Assembly: GCA_964611385.1 (NCBI GenBank)
Contig: CAZSXS010000113.1
Location: 1 to 8,705 of the forward strand
Direction of reading: 5' to 3'
DNA length: 8,705 nucleotides
DNA from: CAZSXS01 sp964611385
Lineage (GTDB): Bacteria > Bacillota > Clostridia > Lachnospirales > CAYPQA01
Part shown: positions 1 through 4,158 of the stretch, one piece after another
Numbering within the stretch: the stretch's first letter is position 1
How the letters are laid out: each line of letters begins with the position of its first letter
Notes under the pieces: generated by a model
The model's input: the letters and a program-made list of their open reading frames with translations, nothing else
Told to the model about the DNA's origin: nothing
Databases searched by the model: none
Translations under genes and position numbers: made by a program

Positions 1-60
1 TTAAATTGAAAAAACTCTATCCCATTCTATGATATATTCTCGGATGAGGTACTAGAATAT

Positions 61-93
61 AAAAAAACATCTACATTGAGCAGATGTTTTTTT
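61..93 (-). terminator. Intrinsic terminator closing the sigma-factor operon
   Basis: Arms 61-72 and 82-93 are perfect reverse complements (12 bp: seven A, then CATCT) around a 9-base loop. In minus-strand RNA the stem ends in seven U followed by an A/U-rich stretch. It lies about 40 bases beyond the stop of the last gene of the minus-strand unit. Because the A and T tracts are symmetrical, it could also stop plus-strand transcription. Confidence 0.85.
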
Positions 94-132
94 ATTAGTC
101 TTTTTCACTTTTAATGCCATTTTTTAGAATCA

Positions 133-678
133 TCATTCAGTTACTTCAACAATCGTCTGGGACTCATAACGCTCTGCCATGCTTTGCATAGCCTGCTGGA
201 ATATCCTTTGCAATGCTGATTTGGAGCTGTCTTTCTTGTCGTTCCAAAAGTCCATATAGACATGGGGATTGCACTTTGGCATTTCACTTTTTACCTTGGC
301 AAACTGCCGCTGATTCTCTTTTTCCTGATTGATGTAGTCCTGAATCTTTGAAAACATTTCAGTCTTAAAGTTTTCATCTTCCGCCATCTTTTTGAGGGTT
401 TTTGTATCCAATGAAAAGTCATAGGTACCGTGTATACCTGAACCCATAAATCCAGTTGTACCAATGGTCATGCCGTTCGATTGCTTTTCTCCATTCGTTA
501 CCTGTACTTTTACTGAAGGATCTCCCAATTGGGAAATCATTTTTTTGACTTCTTCAAGAACGGCTGATTCCTCATAGCTTAGGCTTGATAAATTCTTGAC
601 CTTGTTCCTTTCGATCCAAGGACTGTAGCGTGGATTGTTGATTGAGCTCATACTGCTCAGATTATTGTTTACGTTCAT
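133..678 (-). CDS. Unrecognised soluble protein, last gene of the sigma-factor operon (DUF6033-like at best)
   Basis: This 181-residue protein is not firmly recognised. It has no signal peptide and no membrane segment. The N-terminus is rich in Asn and Ser. Residues about 69-88 form a Gly-rich, probably beta-structured stretch. Residues 89-105 (SLDTKTLKKMAEDENF) resemble the 'LxKMaeDP' motif I associate with clostridial DUF6033-type proteins; this is a recollection, not a search result. A charged, helical, Lys/Glu/Gln-rich part follows, then another helix near the C-terminus. I chose the ATG at 678 because GGAGG sits five bases before it. An upstream in-frame ATG at 714 would add 12 residues but would lie deeper inside the preceding gene. 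The start overlaps the end of that gene by 17 bases, which suggests translational coupling. The terminator follows about 40 bases after the stop. Its role is unknown; the context ties it to the ECF sigma factor. Confidence 0.75.
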   Translation of the reverse strand: MNVNNNLSSMSSINNPRYSPWIERNKVKNLSSLSYEESAVLEEVKKMISQLGDPSVKVQVTNGEKQSNGMTIGTTGFMGSGIHGTYDFSLDTKTLKKMAEDENFKTEMFSKIQDYINQEKENQRQFAKVKSEMPKCNPHVYMDFWNDKKDSSKSALQRIFQQAMQSMAERYESQTIVEVTE

Positions 679-1138
679 CTTTACCTCCGTCTGTGGCATA
701 GTTGCAGAAGTCATTGCTGTTTATGATATCGCTGTTGATAGCACTACTACTGATAATACTGCTGTTCACGGCGCCACCCTTTCTGGCACTTCCGTACAAG
801 TCCAACAAGCCCTCCAAGTACTCCATATCCAGTGATTCTCCAGTTTCATCAGTGCATATCGCATCCAGTTCTTCTTTAAGAGTGGATGGCGAAAGTTTAA
901 TCGCATCCATCAAAAATTCCTTAAAGCAGTTTTTTCGGTAAGAAATTGGGTTCATGCCGTTTGTGTTGAAGACAGCCTTTGGAATGCTTTCTTTAGAGAT
1001 CGGCAGTTTGGCGGATGAGAGAGCCGTGTCTGAATGGGTTATTTCTTTCATTAGGTGTTGGAACTCGCCCTTGTTCTGATTGGTTCTGGGCTTAGTGTTT
1101 GCATTTGAAGCATTTGCCTGTATGGAATCAGTTCTCAT
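662..1138 (-). CDS. Unrecognised Ser/Asn-rich protein between the sigma factor and the last gene
   Basis: I do not recognise a family for this 158-residue protein. It is hydrophilic and has no signal peptide or membrane segment. The first third is polar and probably disordered. Residues about 64-118 look helical and acidic and may be the folded core. Residues 125-144 form a degenerate five-residue tandem repeat (NSSII, SSSAI, NSDII, NSNDF). The ATG at 1138 was preferred because AAGGA lies eight bases upstream. An in-frame ATG at 1147 is also possible and adds three residues (MRK) but has no well-placed ribosome site. The gene overlaps the sigma factor gene by 11 bases and the next gene by 17, so the three are almost certainly translated from one message. 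It could be a cytoplasmic sigma regulator or a protein whose expression is tied to the sigma factor; nothing in the sequence decides this. Confidence 0.7.
   Translation of the reverse strand: MRTDSIQANASNANTKPRTNQNKGEFQHLMKEITHSDTALSSAKLPISKESIPKAVFNTNGMNPISYRKNCFKEFLMDAIKLSPSTLKEELDAICTDETGESLDMEYLEGLLDLYGSARKGGAVNSSIISSSAINSDIINSNDFCNYATDGGKDERKQ
707..766 (-). repeat. Four degenerate 15-base tandem repeats inside the Ser/Asn-rich gene
   Basis: On the minus strand, four consecutive 15-base units read as NSSII, SSSAI, NSDII and NSNDF. Three of the four begin with AACAGC and the remaining one with AGTAGT. The match is clear in both DNA and protein, so it is an in-frame tandem repeat near the C-terminus rather than chance composition. 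The unit is not the classic A(D/N)Lxx pentapeptide repeat. Confidence 0.6.
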
Positions 1139-1694
1139 TTTTCTCATCCTTTCTTTTTCCCGATTGGATTAATTCCGGAATAATTTTCTTCGCATCAAAG
1201 CGTAAGCGGAATAAGCGAACACGAACATTCCCTTGCGTGATATGCAAGAGATTGGCAATCTTGGCCACACTGTATTTTTTTTCGTAGAACATGGTGTACA
1301 ATCCATAGTCTTGTTCTGAAAGCCTGCCCAGAAGCGTCTGCTTGAGTCCATCAATGTCTACCTCTTCCTCCAGAACCTGTTCAAAGTCCTGTTCATAGGC
1401 CAGGCACTCTTTCTCATCTTCCAAGGGAACCAGTTTTGCCGTCTGTTGCTGCTGCTTGCTCTTGTACTTCTTGATGTAATTTCTGGCTGTCACAATCAAG
1501 AACCCGCCCGGATTCGGATGCTCTAAGATGACCTCAATCTTTTCGTATACGGTTAGAAAAACTTCTTGCACACAATCTGCTGTAAGGGTTTCGTTAAAAT
1601 CAAGAGATACCAAAACATACTTGTAAACCGTCTGATGATACTTAGCATACAACTCTTTAAAGTAATTTTGGCTCTCCTCGTTTTCCACTACCAT
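1128..1694 (-). CDS. ECF-type RNA polymerase sigma factor (sigma-70 family)
   Basis: This 188-residue protein would bind core RNA polymerase and direct it to a specific promoter set. It has the two-domain layout of ECF sigma factors and no region 3. Region 2 spans about residues 10-79 and includes DCVQEVFLTVY, the hallmark of regions 2.2-2.3, followed by GGFLIVTARNYIKKY. A Gln-rich linker (QQQQ at 81-84) and an acidic stretch lead to region 4 (about 123-167: LSEQDYGLYTMFYEKKYSVAKIANLLHITQGNVRVRLFRLR has the helix-turn-helix of sigma-4, quoted here in two parts by its ends). The ATG at 1694 is six bases after AAGGG; an adjacent GTG at 1697 is the alternative start but too close to the ribosome site. 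The gene is first in a three-gene overlapping operon. Unusually, no membrane anti-sigma factor follows it, and the two neighbours are soluble unknowns. The inducing signal cannot be read from the sequence. Confidence 0.9.
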   Translation of the reverse strand: MVVENEESQNYFKELYAKYHQTVYKYVLVSLDFNETLTADCVQEVFLTVYEKIEVILEHPNPGGFLIVTARNYIKKYKSKQQQQTAKLVPLEDEKECLAYEQDFEQVLEEEVDIDGLKQTLLGRLSEQDYGLYTMFYEKKYSVAKIANLLHITQGNVRVRLFRLRFDAKKIIPELIQSGKRKDEKNEN

Positions 1695-1727
1695 CACCTA
1701 CCCTTCTTCAACCTTGCTTCACTCCTT

Positions 1728-1757
1728 CTATAATCCGTTTTTCCTGAAAAGGTTACA
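1728..1757 (-). promoter_or_regulatory. Candidate ECF-type promoter of the sigma-factor operon
   Basis: On the minus strand TGTAACC (1757-1751) precedes CGGATTATAG (1737-1728), with 14 bases between TGTAAC and CGGA. The AAC core at -35 and a CG-starting -10 are typical of ECF promoters in Firmicutes, such as the TGAAAC/CGTA type. The spacing is about two bases shorter than the best-known consensus. The motif is about 30 bases before the sigma start, the usual place for an autoregulated promoter. TTATAG could also be read as a weak housekeeping -10. Confidence 0.45.
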
Positions 1758-1783
1758 GCAGTTTTTCAAAAAACTGATCATTT

Positions 1784-1812
1784 TTTATTTTCTGATTCAA
1801 AGCATAGGTCAA
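1784..1812 (-). promoter_or_regulatory. Candidate housekeeping promoter upstream of the sigma factor
   Basis: On the minus strand TTGACC (1812-1807) and AATAAA (1789-1784) are separated by 17 bases. The -10 matches the consensus at four of six positions. It lies in the 135-base gap between the second GH144-type gene and the sigma gene and could supply basal sigma expression. A/T-rich DNA makes chance matches likely. Confidence 0.25.
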
Positions 1813-1829
1813 GGTCATTTGGATCTGTT

Positions 1830-3086
1830 CTACTTCGCTCTAAATTCTAAACCCTTAATTGCTCTTTGAATCCATTCTGTATTCATAAATCGATTCCAAA
1901 CGCTGCGACTAAAATAATTGGCAAGCATGAGTAAGGTAGCCCCTTTGTCTATGCCAAGGTATTCTTTTACCACAACTCCTTCGTCAAGGTTTAACGCATC
2001 ATAGTAGCCATACCTTCCCTTTAAGTCCGGGTGATTTTGTTCAATATAGTTTATAGTTTCTTTTACTAAATTAGGAACAAAAACAATGCTACCCAAGGGC
2101 CCACAAGGGGCAAAGGTTCCGTCCAAGCAAAGATCCTGTGTAGCTCCGCGAAGGTTGTTTGGCTTTGAGCCATTCACTACATATCCTTTTGGAGATAAGC
2201 AAGCGGTTGTACCCCAAAGATACTTGGAATAGGTCTTTGAATGCTTGTAATCAATGCAGTAATTGTAGTTCGCAATGCTTGCTGAAACACTATTTTTAAA
2301 CCAATCGTACTCATGACCATCCACATACTTTTCAAAGTCCACAAAGCAATGAGAATACTGATGAATAAAGAGCGCATTGCCCGAAGAAAAAATAAAGGGA
2401 TCGCTCTTATAAGAACCGATGCTTTTTTCCATGCTATAATATAGATTTCTAGCAAGCTCAGGCTCAACCTCTGGGTGTCCAGCAATGATAAAATACAGAG
2501 CCAGCTGCTCAGCAAAGTGATTCCAGCTATGTTTCAAGAACCCGTTATCATAAACACCCGGTCTTCCTATGTGCTCGGCATTATAGCCCATGGATATGCT
2601 ATAACTTCCGCCTTCCTTTTTAAGTATGTAAGAGGAATAGTTGGCTTTCAAAAGCAAATCGTTGATTTTCTGATCCACTTCAGAATCAAACAAGCCCATG
2701 TTACAAAGCAAGCCAGCAAGGAATAACATCGTATCAATCGTGGAAAACTCACATTTATTGAAGCGTTTCCCTGTTTTCATGTCCACAAAATGCGCAAACA
2801 TCCCCTGATAAGAATCAACATGATTTAAGAAGGTGTCCGTGGTTAGGCTAACAAACTTTCTTCCCTCCTCCTTTGTGATCCAATTTTCATCAATGGCGAT
2901 GCTTATTCCCCCCAATAAAAAGCCAACAGAGGCGATACTGGCAATCGATAATTTCTTGGTTACATCCAAGGTAAGACCATAGCCAGTGGAAGATTCATCT
3001 TTGTTTGCGTACTCGTACAAAAATAAGAAAGAGGATTTCATTTCATCGTACAGCAACTGATCCATTTCATCTTGAATCGTAATCAT
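1830..3086 (-). CDS. Cytoplasmic GH144-type glucoamylase-like hydrolase
   Basis: This 418-residue protein belongs to the glucoamylase-like (alpha/alpha)6-barrel family (COG5368/PF10091 type) that includes the GH144 endo-beta-1,2-glucanases. Family blocks appear in order: CEFSTIDTMLFLAG (112-125), FAEQLALYF (191-199), DWFKNSVSASIANY (261-274), WGTTACLSPKGY (291-302), DGTFAPCGPLGSIVF (322-336), GRYGYYDALN (357-366) and YLGIDKGATLLMLANY (376-391). Glu113, Asp118 and Glu193 match acidic residues in the secreted paralogue upstream in the operon. It has no signal peptide, so it should act in the cytoplasm on imported oligosaccharides. Where the secreted paralogue has ACDSP, this protein has ACLSP: an acidic residue is replaced by Leu297, which may change specificity or activity. 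The start has AAAGGAG nine bases upstream. It is the last gene of the sugar operon, 42 bases after the EEP gene. Exo-acting sophorobiohydrolase-like activity is one possibility; the substrate is inferred. Confidence 0.85.
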   Translation of the reverse strand: MITIQDEMDQLLYDEMKSSFLFLYEYANKDESSTGYGLTLDVTKKLSIASIASVGFLLGGISIAIDENWITKEEGRKFVSLTTDTFLNHVDSYQGMFAHFVDMKTGKRFNKCEFSTIDTMLFLAGLLCNMGLFDSEVDQKINDLLLKANYSSYILKKEGGSYSISMGYNAEHIGRPGVYDNGFLKHSWNHFAEQLALYFIIAGHPEVEPELARNLYYSMEKSIGSYKSDPFIFSSGNALFIHQYSHCFVDFEKYVDGHEYDWFKNSVSASIANYNYCIDYKHSKTYSKYLWGTTACLSPKGYVVNGSKPNNLRGATQDLCLDGTFAPCGPLGSIVFVPNLVKETINYIEQNHPDLKGRYGYYDALNLDEGVVVKEYLGIDKGATLLMLANYFSRSVWNRFMNTEWIQRAIKGLEFRAK

Positions 3087-3128
3087 TTTAAAACGCTCCT
3101 TTAAGCAAATCGTTAGTCGTAGTATTCA

Positions 3129-3959
3129 TCAATGTAGCAGAAAATCACAAAGCACCGGCATATGATCAGAAGGGTAGAAGCCATTCATATTGTCTGTAAG
3201 AATTCCATGGTTTAGAACCTTTATTTTGTCATTGCAAAATATAAAATCGATTAAGCACAGCCGTTTGATTTTGGAACAATCATTTTCATTTAAAGCAGCG
3301 TTAAAAGCTTCAACCGCTTTAAAATCATGAAAAGAAACGGATCCCCCGTAAGATTTACACGCCTTTGAACAATCTTTAAAGCCACCTTGAAGGATATGCT
3401 CATACATTTTTGAGCCTGGTGTTTCGTTAAAGTCTCCACATAAGAGTACAGGAAGACCCTCGGCAATTTCCCTACTCTTTTTAAGCAAGAGAAGGCTGCT
3501 TTCCTCCCTGGCTTTAATTCCGATGTGGTCAAAGTGAACATTCATAACGTAGAAGCTTTTATTTTGTTTCTTGTCCAAAAGCTTCACCCAACAGCAAATT
3601 CGAGGAAGTGAAGCGTCCCAACCTAGACTCCCAACTTCATCTGGTGACTCTGACAGCCAAAACACACCTTGTTCTTTCTTTTCGAACTTGTCCTTCACAA
3701 AGAATAAAGGAGCAAATTCTCCCTTTGAGTGACCATCCTCTCTCCCAACTCCATAAAAATCATAATCAGTAAGCCTCTCTTTCATGTCTTCAAGTTGATT
3801 TTCAAGCACCTCCTGACACCCTACAATATCGGCTCCATGAAAGCGGATTAGATCACACAAAAAATCCTTACGATTGTTCCATCGGTTTGGCCCTTTCTGG
3901 CCTGAATCACAGCGTATGTTAAAGCTGATGATACGGATTGAATTATCATTTATATTCAA
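3129..3959 (-). CDS. Endonuclease/exonuclease/phosphatase (EEP) superfamily hydrolase
   Basis: This 276-residue protein is a metal-dependent phosphoesterase of the EEP superfamily. All catalytic blocks are present: ISFNIR (Asn14), GCQE (Glu50), NVHFDH (His142, Asp144), CGDFN (Asp176, Asn178), LIDFIF (Asp238) and SDHMPV (Asp265, His266), so it should be active. There is no signal peptide. I chose the TTG at 3959 because an ideal AAGGAGG lies seven bases upstream; the longer in-frame ATG at 3992 would place that ribosome site inside the gene. Proteins of this subgroup (COG3568 type) recur beside sugar-degradation genes, and their substrates are mostly unknown. The superfamily contains nucleases, phosphatases and phosphodiesterases. 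In this operon, between two glucan-type hydrolases, removal of a phosphate-linked substituent from an oligosaccharide is a reasonable inference; a nuclease role is less likely but not excluded. Confidence 0.88.
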   Translation of the reverse strand: MNINDNSIRIISFNIRCDSGQKGPNRWNNRKDFLCDLIRFHGADIVGCQEVLENQLEDMKERLTDYDFYGVGREDGHSKGEFAPLFFVKDKFEKKEQGVFWLSESPDEVGSLGWDASLPRICCWVKLLDKKQNKSFYVMNVHFDHIGIKAREESSLLLLKKSREIAEGLPVLLCGDFNETPGSKMYEHILQGGFKDCSKACKSYGGSVSFHDFKAVEAFNAALNENDCSKIKRLCLIDFIFCNDKIKVLNHGILTDNMNGFYPSDHMPVLCDFLLH

Positions 3960-3982
3960 GTTGATTCCTCCTTTTTGAACAC

Positions 3983-4011
3983 AACTTAGCATAGCCTTTC
4001 TGCCGTGTCAA
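3983..4011 (-). promoter_or_regulatory. Candidate internal promoter for the EEP and second GH144-type genes
   Basis: On the minus strand a perfect TTGACA (4011-4006) is followed after 17 bases by TAAGTT (3988-3983), preceded by TGC as in an extended -10. The -10 hexamer is poor (three of six). Its place in the GH35/EEP gap, just upstream of the EEP ribosome site, would let the last two genes be expressed apart from the first three. Confidence 0.4.
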
Positions 4012-4025
4012 TGGCTAACAAATAG

Positions 4026-4158
4026 GACTTGTATCATTCCTATCCCAGCGCGTCCCAAGTAACAAGGAAATCCACGTCCAAGCATCAGAAGGGACAACAC
4101 CCTCCATTAGTGCTGGGCACAAGCCATTTCGGGCGCTATGCTATCCCTTCCGATGCTT
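4026..4158 (-). ncRNA. Structured intercistronic element at the GH35/EEP junction (possible RNA element or repeat)
   Basis: In minus-strand RNA, bases 4158-4138 pair with 4100-4080 in an unbroken 21-bp stem that includes four G-U pairs, with a 37-base loop. The upstream arm is made of the last codons of the GH35 gene up to the first base of its stop. The loop contains a small hairpin (4110-4120, GTGC-CCA-GCAC on the minus strand). A rival fold pairs 4026-4032 with 4119-4125 (7 bp, one G-U) and 4044-4049 with 4112-4117 (6 bp), enclosing a hairpin formed by 4088-4093 and 4100-4105. The two folds cross, so they exclude each other or make a pseudoknot. No known riboswitch class is recognised. It might instead be a dispersed palindromic repeat that inserted over the end of the GH35 gene. 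Confidence 0.4.

Noticed and set aside
6..33. Plus-strand promoter-like TTGAAA-N16-TATGAT
   Set aside because: It matches five of six bases in each box, but it would fire straight into the terminator at 61-93 and no plus-strand gene follows. The DNA is A/T-rich, so chance is likely. A very short RNA of about 50 bases cannot be excluded.
1759..1776. Perfect 8-bp inverted repeat (CAGTTTTT / AAAAACTG) as terminator of the sugar operon
   Set aside because: It has only a 2-base loop, and on the minus strand it is not followed by a U run. The T-rich side faces the plus strand, where there is no gene to terminate.
3129..3992. Longer EEP protein starting at ATG 3992
   Set aside because: The perfect AAGGAGG would lie inside the coding region. 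The TTG at 3959 has ideal spacing, and the extra N-terminal residues are not needed by the EEP fold.
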